Source: Cinnamomum chago
Lineage: Eukaryota; Streptophyta; Magnoliopsida; Laurales; Lauraceae
Reading direction: 5' to 3'
Length of the DNA: 64,000 nucleotides
Assembly: GCA_038049695.1 (NCBI GenBank)
Contig: CP142452.1
Span: 55,076,501-55,140,500 of the forward strand
Shown here: one piece after another, positions 20,707-32,111 of the stretch
Numbering within the stretch: the stretch's first letter is position 1
How the letters are laid out: each line of letters begins with the position of its first letter
The notes under the pieces: generated by a model
Told to the model about the DNA's origin: nothing
The model's input: the letters and a program-made list of their open reading frames with translations, nothing else
The model's database searches: none
Made by a program: the position numbers and the translations under genes

Positions 20707-22026
20707 ATGAATTCAAATACTTTCAATCCACTTGCGACCATCCTCAACCAGAATAAATTAGTGGGATCTAACTATGTAGACTAGAAACGGAACCTGGATA
20801 TAGTCCTGACAGCTTCAGGATATAAATATGTCCTTACCAAACCCCCCCTAGATGAGCCATTGCCGGAGGCATTACAGGAAGAAAAGGAACTTTACACCAA
20901 GTAGGCCAAGGACGATGAGATGGCCAGATGTTATATACAGGCATCCATGTCTAGTGTTTTGCAACACCAACATCAATCCTTTAAGACTGCATATGATATT
21001 ATATCAAACTTAAAGGAGATGTTTGCGGAACAGGGCAGGCCTGCTAGACAGGCTGCTATGAGGGTGCTTATAAGCACCGAGATGGCTGAAGGCACACCAG
21101 TACAGGACCATATGTTGAAAATGATGGACTCATTGAATGAGTTAGATGTACTGAGGGCTGCGATTGATGCAGAATCGCAGATTGATATAATCCTTGAGTC
21201 ACTACTAGAGTCATTCAACAATTTCAAGGTCAATTACAACATGAATAAAATGAATCTGACTCTGGCTGAGCTGTCTAGCCAGCTGGTGGTGACTGAAGGG
21301 ATTATGAAGAAAAAGCCAACTGCCCTGATGACAAAAAAGTCATTTGCCAAGTCCAAACCGAAAGGCAAAGGGCGGAAAGGCAAGAAGAAATCAGTTCCGA
21401 AGGGTCCTAAGGCGGAGAATGGTCATAATGGTGGTGTTGGCAAGGCTAAGGGATCGGGGACAAAAGGAAAGTGTTTCCATTGTGGTATGACAGGACATTG
21501 GAAAAGGAATTGTCCAGATTATCTGTCTAAGAAGAAGACCTTAGGTATGATTGAGTCACTTGTTACTGAAGTTAGTTTTGCAACTGGTACTTCAGAATCT
21601 TGGTGTGTGGACTCCGGGGCAACTAATCACATTTGTAATTCGTTGCAGGGGTTCCGGGAAACTAGGAGACTCAGTGACGGCGAAATCATTGTCAACCTAG
21701 GATCTGATGCTAAGGCGGATGCGGTCTCAGTAGGAGTTATTACTTTATGTTTTCAAGATAATAAGTTGGTTTTGTCAGACACTCTATGTGTACCGTCTTT
21801 AAGATAGAATTTAATTTCAGTTTCTAGTTTGGTGAATAAAAGTTATTCTATTACTTTTGGTACTGAAGTTGTCATAAAGAGAAACGGTGCTTTTATATGT
21901 TCTGGCAAGGTAACCAATGAGCTTTATCTGTTAACTCCTACAATGTATGAGATACATGATACCGAAATAATAAATAGGCCATCATTAAAGAGAAGGTCAC
22001 CTTCATCTAATCCAACAAAACTTTAG
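20707..22026 (+). pseudogene. Copia-A gag-protease, broken
   Basis: Gag starts at ATG 20707 (MNSNTFNPLATIL..) by comparison with Copia-C. Stops TAG at 20782-20784 (codon 26, Trp in Copia-C) and 20902-20904 interrupt it; from 20920 it is open for 295 codons. A zinc knuckle CFHCGMTGHWKRNC and a protease motif WCVDSGATNHIC are visible. A further TAG (21805-21807) and TAG (22024-22026, again at a Trp position) follow before integrase. It therefore makes no polyprotein. Confidence 0.9.
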
Positions 22027-22777
22027 CACTTGAGGCTAGGTATATAAACCTAAATAGGATTGACAGGCTAGTGAAAGATGGTATCTTGCCTTCATTGGTG
22101 GTAGAACCAATGCCTGTCTGTGAGTCCTGTCTGGAAGGAAAAAAGACCAAAAGAACCTTTTCATCCAAGGGCAGTAGGGCCAAAGATTATTGGAATTAGT
22201 GCATACTGATGTGTGTGGGCCCATTAATGTTAGGGCCAGAGGAGGATATGAATACTTCATCACTTTCAAAGATGATTATTCAAGATATGGATACATATAC
22301 CTTATGCACCACAAGTCCGAGGCTTTTGAAAAGTTCAAAGAGTTTCGAGCGGAAGCGGAAAAACAATTAGGTAAAAGTATCAAGACTCTTCGATCAGATC
22401 GAGGAGGGGAATATTTCTCTGGTGACTTTATGGCACACTTATCAGAAAATGGGATTCTATCCCATTTGTCTGCTCCTGGTATGCCTCAACAAAATGGAGT
22501 AGCGGAAAGAAGGAACCGGACTCTTTTAGATATGATCAGGTCTATGTTGAGTTTCTCAGGATTACCTATATCCTTTTGGGGATATGTCTTGGATACTGCG
22601 ATGTACATACTAAACCTCGTACCATCTAAGTCTGTACCTAAGACTCCCCAGGAGTTGTGGTCTGGGCGAAAGCCTAGTCTACAACATTTACACATTTGGG
22701 GTTGTCCGGCACACGTGCTGAAGGTAAAGACGGATAAGTTGGAAACGAAGTCGGACGTATGCACTTTTGTAGGATAT
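22027..22777 (+). pseudogene. Copia-A integrase, truncated by the CACTA insertion
   Basis: Zinc-finger remains (..CESCLEGKKTKRTF) and the integrase core with D in HTDVCGP, D in RSDRGGEY and E in [10 protein letters not shown] at DD35E spacing. A short deletion near 22040 disturbs the finger region and another frame change occurs near 22185. At 22775-22777 (TAT) the CACTA element interrupts the gene just after ..TFVGY; the frame resumes at 46808. Confidence 0.9.
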
Positions 22778-22802
22778 CACTACAACAAACTGCACTTTTA
22801 GC
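22778..22802 (+). repeat. CACTA left terminal inverted repeat
   Basis: 25 bp matching the reverse complement of 46780-46804 exactly; identity stops at the next base (G against C). Confidence 0.95.
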
Positions 22803-23590
22803 GATGAAAATTTTCGTTGCAAAAAGTCAAAAAAACGTCGGTAAAAGTATTATCGACGTCGGGCCGACGATAATATTTTCGTCGGTAACAAAAGGTGGAG
22901 AAAAGATTTTACCGACGAAAATAATTTTCGTCGGTCAAAAGTTTGAATATTTACTGACGATTATTTGCACTTTACCGACGAAAAAAAATGTCGTTAAAAC
23001 TAAATTTATATTTGTAAATATCTAATAAATATTTTTACTGACGTTTTTTTTCGTCGGTAAAAGAAAATAAATAAAAAATAAAAAATAAAAATACTATTAC
23101 CGACGTTTATTTTTCGTCGGTAAAAAAAATAAATAAAAAATAAAAAATAAAAATGATTTCACCGACGTTTATTTTCGTCGGTAAAATAAAAAAAAAAGAT
23201 TTATAAAAAATAAAAACACTTTTAGGGACGTTTATTTTCGTCGGTAAAAGAAAAATAAAAAAATTATAAAAAGTAAAAAGCTTTTACCGACGTTTATTTT
23301 CGTCGGTAAAATAAAAAGAAGATTTTTATAAAAAATAAAAACACTTTTACCGACGTTTATTTTCGCCGGTAAAATAAAAAGAAAATTTTTATAAAAAGCA
23401 AAAACACTTTTACCGACGTTTAGTTTTCGTCGGCAAAAGTAAAGAAAAAATAAAAAGCATTTTTACCGACGGTATTTTTCGTCGATAAAAGATTAAAAAG
23501 ATGTTTACCCAACGGTTTTTTTTCGTCGGGAAAAATTAAATAACCTTTTACCGACGAAAAAAAATCTCGGTAAAAGTATTTTAATTTTTT
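22803..23590 (+). repeat. CACTA left subterminal repeats
   Basis: About a dozen units spaced near 60 bp of the form TTTACCGACG-tttatttt-CGTCGGTAAA with A-rich spacers. In En/Spm such motifs are the binding sites of TNPA. Confidence 0.9.
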
Positions 23591-24302
23591 TTATAATAGC
23601 TTTTTCCAATATATATATATATTTCCTTTAAACCTGTTTTGTACACCTGTGTCAAACCTATTCAATATAAAAATTCAATGCAAACAAAAGTCCATTTTTC
23701 ATCAAATCATTCATCTCATAAAACAAATATTACAATCAATAATGATACAATCCTAATCCCATATATATGTCGAATATACATATACAAATAAACTAAAAAA
23801 AATGAAACACATTTAGCTAGTCTGCAACCGACCCCAAAGCGTCCATCAATCTGCAATAACAAAAACAACATTAGAATCTTTTCAATAAATGAAAGCATTC
23901 ATCCTTCCTAGATGTGTGCTGCTTATGAATTATGATAGATATGAGGATAAAACAATCAATTCAGACTTGTGCAATTACTTCATTGGTTTTCAAAAGATAC
24001 ATGATGGTGGGAGTGGTAGAAGAGCATGGTTAATGTTGTTGGCCATTGTTTTCCCAAATAAAGCGATATTGACCATTTCCAAATTTGAACTAAAGAACAA
24101 AATTACCTGTGCTAATATGTGACAGGTAGCCAAGTATATTATGTGGACAATTTGAAAAGTTACATGATGCTACAACAACTCACTTCAAATATGAATCTCC
24201 ATACATTCTAACACAATGTCAGGGAGTACACTGTTAAATTGATCAAGATGTAAAGTGACATTAACACAACCATTAAAAAGCTGTAATTGTGATACATGCT
24301 CC
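23591..24302. other. CACTA internal non-coding, left
   Basis: AT-rich with an (AT)n run near 23612. On the minus strand a T-rich tract and AG precede a short open stretch at about 23853-23822 that ends in a stop; it may be a terminal exon of the transposon transcript, but I cannot confirm it. GCTCC at 24298-24302 is the Copia-C target. Confidence 0.4.
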
Positions 24303-26310
24303 TGTTGGGATTGGTGTATGCCCTAAAGCCCACTGACTGTACTCTCATCTCTGTAACTGGATATTTGTTGGTTATTTAATGAAATGACATCTTTCTCTTT
24401 ATACTTGTGTATATGTATGGTTGTGTAAGGCCCATTGTTTTCTAGTAAATGACTCAGGTGTGTAGTGGCTACACACAGTAAGGTCTGAGTCATGGACACT
24501 TGAAACAATGAACTTGTTCATAACTGAGAGATGGAGTTGGGCACTTCATCTTGGTATAAGTTATAATGAGAAACTCTCCTATGTTCAGGGTGACTTACCT
24601 TAGTCACGGGAGGTCTTTCCCGGATTTATCTCATTAGTGCATGTGTCATGCATTGAACAGGACCACCTGTAGGTGTGATCTCTAAAATAGTACTATCAAA
24701 GAGAGAGATCAAATCACCTCTTGCTACTGAGTGACCAGTGCTCTTAATCTTGAGCATTTGTGGATGAACTGATGAAGTCAAGTTCTTGTGCTTTAATTCA
24801 CTATGGGTGAGATCCTTTTCATGGGTCAACAGCTCTGTGTTTTGGGTGCTCGGGCTTGATTAGTTGGGACGTGCAAATGCAATATGGAATCTATGCCATC
24901 ATGAGATGGAATGATCGTCCCCTTAGAATTATCCGATTAATCATCAGAATCTAAGATCTTAGTATATGGATGTTCCATATGGATATTGAACTTGTGGGTC
25001 GCTCCCTGGATCAAGAGAATGATATCCGGATGATGATTAGGTCAAGGGTATGAAGTTCTAAGGTTGAGATGTAATCAAGAAGGTAGATAGTACATCGGTT
25101 AACCTACTTGATTATGGATGTTACATAGAGGGGCATTGTGGTCATTGTACTTGGTAGGTCAAAGACAATCGTCAATTTATGATGAGCTTCAATTGCTATT
25201 TAATATTTGTCCCTGGAGTGCAACCATAACTCTTTAGTGGAATGAGTTAGGGTTAAAATGATCTTGATGTTGCTATGGGGTTAGCATGGACATTTTGGGA
25301 GCCAAGGGCAAATATGTCTTTTGGTCCCTTCTCTAGCCACTTTCCTAGATTGGCAAGGTTTCCTAAATTGTTTAAATGTGTGGAGAAATAATTTTGAGTG
25401 TAAATTCAAATAGGCCCATGATGGCATACATGAATTACAACTCTAGAAAAAAATTATTTGTTGCATGGACCATAGTGTGTGTGGGCTAGCCAATGTGGTC
25501 CCTAGTATGTGGGTCCCAAGGTTGTGTAGGTCCTATCACTTGGAAGGATTTCTTTTTGTGCAAAATCTCCTTAAGTTTAGTAGGCTTCTAATTTTATTTA
25601 GAAACTAAACTAGAAAGGAAAGGGGCTGGACGTCCACAATGGGGGTGGTTTCCTTTTTGGAAAGTTCCTATTTTCTCTCTTGGTTTCCTAGTTCAAGAGG
25701 CTTTCTCTCCAAGCTTTCAGCTATTATATATGGGGCTTCTCTTGGGCGTGAATGAGAAAATTGAGCATTAAGAAAGAGAGAAAAAAAAAAAAACTCTTGG
25801 GGCGTGGAAAAGAGAGAGAGCAGCCAGCCTTCTTCCTTGGACGTCCAAAGCTTTCTTGCACAAGAAACTACTCCTTGCTGGTCCACGTTTTGCTCCTTGA
25901 GAAAGACCATATCAGGTCTGGTTTTCTCACATAAAAATCAAGGAAAAACAGTAAGGAGGAAGCCTAGTTTGTTCCCACCAGCAATAGCCAATCAGATTAG
26001 TAGAAAGGGGAATAGAGGAGAAGACTAGAAGGAACATTGGTGCAGAAAATTCCTGCAACCAGAATTATTTTCTGCTGGCTGATATCAGACCTTTGGAGCG
26101 TTCTTTTCAGAGGTTTTAAGTCTTCAAATCATCAGGTATATGTTCTCCTATGTATCTTATATGATTTAGACACATGTTGATCATGGTTTCATGGATTTAT
26201 ATGCATGTATTCATGGCTGGAATCAGATCTGTTTTCTAGTTTTTAAAACTTGAATAAGCAGAAATCAGCCATGTTACTCTGATTTCAGATCTGATATGCA
26301 TATTCTTTCA
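24303..26310 (+). repeat. 5' LTR of Copia-C
   Basis: TGTTGGGATTGG...TTCTTTCA. A possible TATA box (TTATATAT) lies near 25724. The short open frames inside it recur identically in the other LTR and are not genes. Confidence 0.96.
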
Positions 26311-26311
26311 G

Positions 26312-26324
26312 TGGTATCAGAGCC
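26312..26324 (+). promoter_or_regulatory. Primer binding site of Copia-C
   Basis: TGGTATCAGAGCC, one base after the LTR end; tRNA-Met type. Confidence 0.9.
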
Positions 26325-26429
26325 TCTCCATGTGATATCATGATCCCATGTTGTGTGGTTTTCATTCCTAGATTTATTAAGGGCATGGTGGCGCCCTTTA
26401 GGATGTTGTTTCAAGGAGTTTCCTGCAAA

Positions 26430-26745
26430 GGTTGTGTGCAGGAATTTTTCCTGGGCTGCTGGAATTTTTTCTGAACTCAGTTTACATCAGATTAGGAGTG
26501 CAGAAATCAGTCCAGGCTGCTGGTTTTTTTTTTTTCTGAACTCAGTTTACTGCAAGTTAGGAGTGCAGAAATTTATTGTAGGCTGCTGGAACAATTCAGA
26601 TTGATGTTTGCTGCATATATAAGTGTGCAGAAATTGTTCCAGGGTGCTGGAATTTTTCAAAACTCAGTTTACTGCAGTTATGGTATGCAGGAAAATTTTC
26701 CAGATTGCTGGAATAATTTCAGGTTGATGAATAGTGCTGTACAAA
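26430..26745 (+). repeat. Tandem repeats in the Copia-C leader, about 75-bp units
   Basis: Four to five diverged units contain GTGCAGAAAT, CCAGGCTGCTGGAATTTTT and AACTCAGTTTACTGCA. A shorter version occurs in Copia-B (about 56300-56410, opposite strand). Open frames here are repeat artefacts. Confidence 0.75.
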
Positions 26746-27541
26746 GCACAATTGCATGCACTAACCTCTTTGTTTGCAGCCATATATTGCATCCTTGATG
26801 GTTCGCATGTATGTGTGTGGATTTGGATGTTTTTTATTAGTTGAAAAATGTACGATTGCGCGGTTAGCAATCATAGGAAGTTGTAATTATTTCCTTGTCT
26901 TTATTTCAACTAGTCTTGATGTAAGCTTTCTTGAAAAGCATAGGAATCTCCAATGTAATTTTGGGTTTTGTTTTTCATTGGGTTGCTTGTATAAATTTTG
27001 ATTTATTGTAACAAGCAAGAAAAGGAAAGTTTCAAGCGAGGAAGGTTGCAACAAACCGGGTCCCATGGTGACGGAGGCAATGGAGGTTTCCTAGCGCAAG
27101 AAGGACTCTTTACCAAGTTTCCTAATTGGAAAAGGATTTGAAGTCCGAAATAGCAGGGAGCCATCAAGGATTGCATTCCTTTATTAGCTTTTATATACGG
27201 AATGCATGATTAATACTTTATATAATTGCTATGTTTATCACCTAGTAACATGGCCACCACTAGGTTCTTAAAAATTGGCATCTTTCTATATTGGATTGGT
27301 TTTAGTTTGGCAATTATTTTTAAACGGCTCTTAGACCAGCACCTTCTATTTGTCTAAGGTTTAAAATTGGATAGGGTTTAGTTTACCTTGGTACCCTTAG
27401 TTTCCAAAAGAGGCCAAACTAAGATCTGATATGTTGATACCATAGTGGGCCCATAACCCTAGTGTTAAATAATCAAGTGGGAGAGGGGTTTGGAAAAACC
27501 CCACGGCCTTCCATTTTCGGTTCATGCTAACTCATTGGAGT

Positions 27542-27758
27542 GTTAGTGGGAGCGGCCATCCCTTCGGTGGAGTTCTTTACTAAAGATCACTTTGATGAAT
27601 TAGTAGGTGAACTAATGTGAATGTTCGTAATGAGGTGTTAGTGGGAGCGGCCATCCCTTCGGTGGAGTTCTTTACTAAAGATCACTTCTATAGAATGTCA
27701 ATGAAGCGTTAGTGGGAGCGGCCATCCCTTCGGTGGAGCTCTTTACTAAAGATCACTT
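27542..27758 (+). repeat. Leader repeats GTTAGTGGGAGCGGCC..., 3 full units
   Basis: A 51-bp unit at 27542-27592, 27637-27687 and 27708-27758 contains GGAGCGGCCATCCCTTCGG and TCTTTACTAAAGATCACTT. Partial copies lie near 27780 and 27990. The Copia-B leader has the same repeats on the other strand (about 55140-55380). This is probably an RNA structure or packaging region; that is an inference. Confidence 0.8.
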
Positions 27759-28163
27759 CTAGATTGGATTAAAGTCTCTTCCCTTCGGAGGACTTAAGTC
27801 ATAGACATTCTGGGAACGTTCATAAGAGATGGTAATACACTTGACATAAGACGGTAATAACCTCTCCCTAGGAGTTAGTGTTATTTGTCATATGAGGCCA
27901 AACCAATAAGTGATTGGGTTATCACTGGGTATGCGTATCCAGACAGTGATGATCCAAATAAGCTAGGCTTAACTCAACGTGACTGTAGGCTCGGCCATCC
28001 CTTCGGTGGAGGGTCTATGAGGAGGTTGAGACACTGATACATTATTATTAGGGTGAAATAATGTAAAAAGACTTGTGCATGTTTTTTCCTTTTAATACAA
28101 GCACCATATACATGTTACATATATACTGCCTGTCTAATTATAACCTGTTATATATCCAGAGAG

Positions 28164-29279
28164 ATGGGGAAGGACTCTTTTAGCCCATTGATGAGTATTC
28201 TGCGTGAGAACAAATTGACTGGCCCAAATTACGTAGACTGGAAAAGAAACCTGAACATAGTACTCACCGCTGAGGAGTACAAGTATGTTCTGTCGGAACC
28301 CTGTCCTACCGTTGATGATTATTCTACAGATGACCAGCTAGAGGCTGAAAAGAAATGGAAAAAGGCTAATAGCATGGCCAAATGCTACATGCTTGCTTCC
28401 ATGTCCAACGTGTTGCAAACGCAGCATGAGCAAATGGACACAGCTGCAGACATCATGTTGTCCTTGTCTGAGATGTTCGCAGACAAAAGCAGGCCAGCTA
28501 GGCAAGCTGCTTTAAGGACAATCATGAATACTAGGATGGATGAGGGAACACCTGTCAGAGAGCATATGCTCAAGATGATGGATTGTTTCAATGAAGCTGA
28601 GATCCTAGGGGCTGAGATTGATGCGGGGAGTCAGACTGATATGATTCTAGAAACTCTACCGGAGTCTTTCAACCAGTTCAAGCTCAACTTCAACATGAGC
28701 AAGTTGGACATGACTCTCTCTGAGTTAATGAAAGAACTCCAGGCGGCAGAGGCCATCATGAAGCCTAAAGGCCAAGCTCATTTTTCCCAATCTTCCTCTA
28801 AACTGAACCCGAAAGGGAAAAAGTTCAAGAAGAAGCAGGGTAAGGGAAAAGGGCAGAAAAAGGGCAATGCTGGTAAGAAGGACAGAGGTGCAGGTGAAAA
28901 GCCCAAAGGGAAATGCTTCAAGTGCGGCCTCAAAGGTCACTGGAAGAAAGATTGTCCCAAGCTCCTAGGCTCAGATAAGAAAGGTATATCTCTTTCCTAT
29001 TACATTGAAACCTGTCATGTGGTTGATTCTACTGATTCATGGATAGTAGACTCTGGAGCCACTAATCACATATGCAATTCATTGCAGGGGTTTCAGATAA
29101 TGAAAAGGCTTGAGAAAGGAGAATTTGACCTTAGAGTTGGAAATGGAGCAAAGATATGGGCTGTTGCAGTGGGAGCAGTTACCTTACATTTTCCGCAAGA
29201 TAGGATATTAGTTTTAAACAATGTTATCTATGTTCCGGACATAAGGAAGAATTTAATTTCAGTTTCCAGACATTATTGA
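28164..29279 (+). CDS. Copia-C gag-protease
   Basis: Gag builds the virus-like particle and the protease cuts the polyprotein. 371 codons from ATG 28164 (MGKDSFSPLMSILREN), shortly after the leader. The N-terminal gag domain covers about 1-200 (YVDWKRNLNIVL, then LPESFNQFKLNFN), then a basic Lys/Gly stretch, then a zinc knuckle CFKCGLKGHWKKDC starting near residue 251, then the protease active site WIVDSGATNHIC with Asp296. The frame stops at 29277-29279, where the related element continues into integrase. One extra base near 29266-29274 appears to shift the frame, so gag-protease and the rest of pol lie in different frames. Confidence 0.93.
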   Translation: MGKDSFSPLMSILRENKLTGPNYVDWKRNLNIVLTAEEYKYVLSEPCPTVDDYSTDDQLEAEKKWKKANSMAKCYMLASMSNVLQTQHEQMDTAADIMLSLSEMFADKSRPARQAALRTIMNTRMDEGTPVREHMLKMMDCFNEAEILGAEIDAGSQTDMILETLPESFNQFKLNFNMSKLDMTLSELMKELQAAEAIMKPKGQAHFSQSSSKLNPKGKKFKKKQGKGKGQKKGNAGKKDRGAGEKPKGKCFKCGLKGHWKKDCPKLLGSDKKGISLSYYIETCHVVDSTDSWIVDSGATNHICNSLQGFQIMKRLEKGEFDLRVGNGAKIWAVAVGAVTLHFPQDRILVLNNVIYVPDIRKNLISVSRHY

Positions 29280-32097
29280 ATTCAATTATTCAGTTTCTTT
29301 CCATTCTGGTGTTGATATCAGTAGAGATGGAAATATTATATGTTCCGGTAGAATGCATGATAACCTATTTTATATATATCCTATTGCTCCCTCACTGCAC
29401 AATGTACAACTAGAAAGCTCATCTTCCCTTAAGAGGAAGGTATCTTCGACCAATGACACTTATCTTTGGCACTTACGTTTGGGTCATATTAACCTAAAAC
29501 GGATTCAGAGGTTGGTAGAGGATGGGCCTTTGAGCTCATTAGATCTCGAACCTTTACCTCAGTGCGAATCTTGTCTCATGGGAAAGATGACCAAAAGGTC
29601 ATTCTCTGCAAAGGGACTGAGGTCAAAGGAGTTGTTAGAATTGGTTCACACTGATGTGTGTGGTCCTATGAACAAACTAGCTAGAGGAGGTTATGAGTAT
29701 TTCATCACCTTCACCGATGATTACTCTAGGTATGGATATGTGTACCTAATGCGACGCAAGTCTGAAGCGTTTGATAAGTTCAAACAATTCAAGGCTGAGG
29801 CGGAGCTACAACTAGGAAAACATATCAAAGCTCTTCGATCTGATCGAGGTGGCGAGTACCTCCTGGGTGAGTTCAAGGAGTACCTCACACAACATGGGAT
29901 TGTGTCTCAGTTGTCTGCACCGGGTACACCCCAGCAAAATGGTGTAGCAGAGAGAAGAAACCGCACCCTTATTGATATGGTAAGGTCCATGATGAGTCAT
30001 GCAACCCTACCCATATCATTTTGGGGATATGCCCTAGAAGCAGCAGCATACATTTTGAATCTGGTACCTTCTAAATCAGTACCTAGGACACCTCAAGAAA
30101 TGTGGACAGGTCGAAAACCTAGTTTAAGACATATTCACATTTGGGGTTGTCCAGCCTATGTACTGAATGATAAAGCTACCAAGCTAGAACCCAGATCAGA
30201 AATGTGCTACTTCATTGGGTATCCTAAGGGAACGAGAGGAGGCATCTTTTATCATCCAAAGGAGCAAAAGGTGCTTATCAGCACTCATGCTAGATACTTG
30301 GAGGATGATTGCATGATGCACCAAGAGCTTGGTTGTAAAGAAACCCTTGAGGAGATTCTTTCAGAAACTCCTGCAACATCTGTGCCAGATCCTGAGATTG
30401 TAGAAAATCAAGACATTCCTTTTAACACTCCGGAGCCTCGTCGTAGTGGGAGAATTTCTAGACCACCAGATAGATACATGGGAGTGTCTTTCATGACAGA
30501 CTCCGAGGATCTGGTTGAGGATCCTACTAGTTACGATGAAGCAGTAACGGACATAGATGCTGACATGTGGCAGCAAGCGATGAAATCTGAATTGGATTCT
30601 CTGTATTCCAATCAAGTCTGGGAACTTGTGGATGCACCTGAAGGGATCAAACCCATAGGGTGCAAGTGGATCTACAAGAGAAAGAGAGGAGTGGATGGGA
30701 AGGTTGAAACCTTCAAAGCAAGACTGGTGGCGAAAGGATATACTCAGAAAGAGGGTATCGATTATGAGGAAACCTTTTCGCCAGTAGCCATGCTCAAGTC
30801 CATAAGGATTCTCTTAGCCATCGCATGTCATTATGACTACGAGATATGGCAAATGGATGTCAAGACAACTTTTCTAAATGGAAGTCTTGACGAATGCATC
30901 TATATGATGCAACCAGAGGGATTCATTGCTGGTGGCCAAGCGAACATGGTCTGTAAACTTAAGAAGTCCATTTATGGACTTAAGCAAGCATCCAGGGCAT
31001 GGAACATCAAGTTTAATCAGGCAGTCAAATCCTTTGGTTTTGAGCAAAACATTGATGAACCATGTGTGTATAAGAAAGGGAGTGGAAATGCAGTTGCATT
31101 TTTAGTCCTGTATGTGGATGACATATTACTCATTGGAAATGATGTTGGCATGATGTCGTCTACAAAGGTTTGGTTATCATCTCAATTTCAGATGAAGGAT
31201 TTGGGTGATGCGAGCTATGTCTTAGGGATCAAGCTTTTGCGAGATCGCAAGAACAAGATGTTAGCCTTATCCCAATCTTCGTATATTGAGAAGATATTGG
31301 TTAAGTATAACATGCATGACTCCAAGAAGGGCTTGCTACCTTCTAGACATGGAGTACCACTATCTCGGAATCACTGTCCCAAGACACCAGAGGAGATAGA
31401 AAGCATGAGGAGAGTACCATATGCATCAGCTGTTGGAAGCCTCATATATGCAATGTTGTGTACTAGACCAGATATCTGCTTTGCCGTTGGCATGGTTAGT
31501 AGATATCAATCAAACCCTGGACCTATGCACTGGACAGCTGTTAAGCATATATTCAAGTATCTTCGGAGAACGAAAGATTATATGCTAGTCTACCGAGCAG
31601 ATGATCTAACGCCACTGGCGTATATAGACTCTGATTTCCAGTCAGATGTAGATGGCAGAAAGTCTACCTCAGGATACGTCTTTACTCTATCAGGAGGGGC
31701 TATATCATGGAGAAGTGTCAAGCAAGATTGTACTGCTGATTCTACCATGGAGGCAGAGTATGTGGCGGCATCGGAAGCTACGAAGGAAGCAGTATGGCTC
31801 AGAAAATTCCTATTGGAATTGGGAGTAGTTCCTACAGTGCAAAAACCAATTGTCATGTACTGCGACAATACTGGAGCAGTAGCTAACTGCAAAGAGCCCA
31901 GGAATCACAAGAAAGGCAAGCATATTCAGAGACAGTACCACTTAATCCGGGAATTCGTTCAGGATGGAGAAATAGTGGTAGAGCAGATTGCCTCAGCAAA
32001 TAACTTAGCTGACCCATTTACTAAGACTCTTACTGAGAAAGTCTTTACTTCACATGTTGAGTCTATGGGAGTTAGGTTAGGTCGTAGTGATCTTTAG
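29275..32097 (+). CDS. Copia-C pol: integrase, reverse transcriptase, RNase H
   Basis: Open from 29275 in the +1 frame relative to gag; the first ATG is 29353 (914 codons). Numbering from that ATG: integrase zinc finger HLRLGH..CESC from 40; integrase core D101, D164, E200 (DD35E); the GKR-rich linker to RT; RT with YVDD at 587-590; RNase H from about 750 (DSDFQSD, MEAEYVA, YCDNTGAVA), ending VRLGRSDL. The order integrase before RT is the copia order. No internal stop was found, so apart from the upstream frame change this copy looks functional. Stop 32095-32097, 14 bp before the 3' LTR. Confidence 0.95.
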   Translation: MEFNYSVSFHSGVDISRDGNIICSGRMHDNLFYIYPIAPSLHNVQLESSSSLKRKVSSTNDTYLWHLRLGHINLKRIQRLVEDGPLSSLDLEPLPQCESCLMGKMTKRSFSAKGLRSKELLELVHTDVCGPMNKLARGGYEYFITFTDDYSRYGYVYLMRRKSEAFDKFKQFKAEAELQLGKHIKALRSDRGGEYLLGEFKEYLTQHGIVSQLSAPGTPQQNGVAERRNRTLIDMVRSMMSHATLPISFWGYALEAAAYILNLVPSKSVPRTPQEMWTGRKPSLRHIHIWGCPAYVLNDKATKLEPRSEMCYFIGYPKGTRGGIFYHPKEQKVLISTHARYLEDDCMMHQELGCKETLEEILSETPATSVPDPEIVENQDIPFNTPEPRRSGRISRPPDRYMGVSFMTDSEDLVEDPTSYDEAVTDIDADMWQQAMKSELDSLYSNQVWELVDAPEGIKPIGCKWIYKRKRGVDGKVETFKARLVAKGYTQKEGIDYEETFSPVAMLKSIRILLAIACHYDYEIWQMDVKTTFLNGSLDECIYMMQPEGFIAGGQANMVCKLKKSIYGLKQASRAWNIKFNQAVKSFGFEQNIDEPCVYKKGSGNAVAFLVLYVDDILLIGNDVGMMSSTKVWLSSQFQMKDLGDASYVLGIKLLRDRKNKMLALSQSSYIEKILVKYNMHDSKKGLLPSRHGVPLSRNHCPKTPEEIESMRRVPYASAVGSLIYAMLCTRPDICFAVGMVSRYQSNPGPMHWTAVKHIFKYLRRTKDYMLVYRADDLTPLAYIDSDFQSDVDGRKSTSGYVFTLSGGAISWRSVKQDCTADSTMEAEYVAASEATKEAVWLRKFLLELGVVPTVQKPIVMYCDNTGAVANCKEPRNHKKGKHIQRQYHLIREFVQDGEIVVEQIASANNLADPFTKTLTEKVFTSHVESMGVRLGRSDL

Positions 32098-32100
32098 TGC

Positions 32101-32111
32101 AAGTGGGAGAT
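32101..32111 (+). promoter_or_regulatory. Polypurine tract of Copia-C
   Basis: AAGTGGGAGAT precedes the TG of the 3' LTR. Copia-A has the same sequence at 48607-48617. Confidence 0.85.

Noticed and set aside
23822..23853. Possible last exon of the TnpA-like gene on the minus strand
   Set aside because: Joining it to the donor at 36895 would create an immediate stop, so I do not include it in the gene model.
25668..26028. Small open frames in the Copia-C LTR, repeated at 33477-33837
   Set aside because: Their exact recurrence is due to LTR identity; no protein features.
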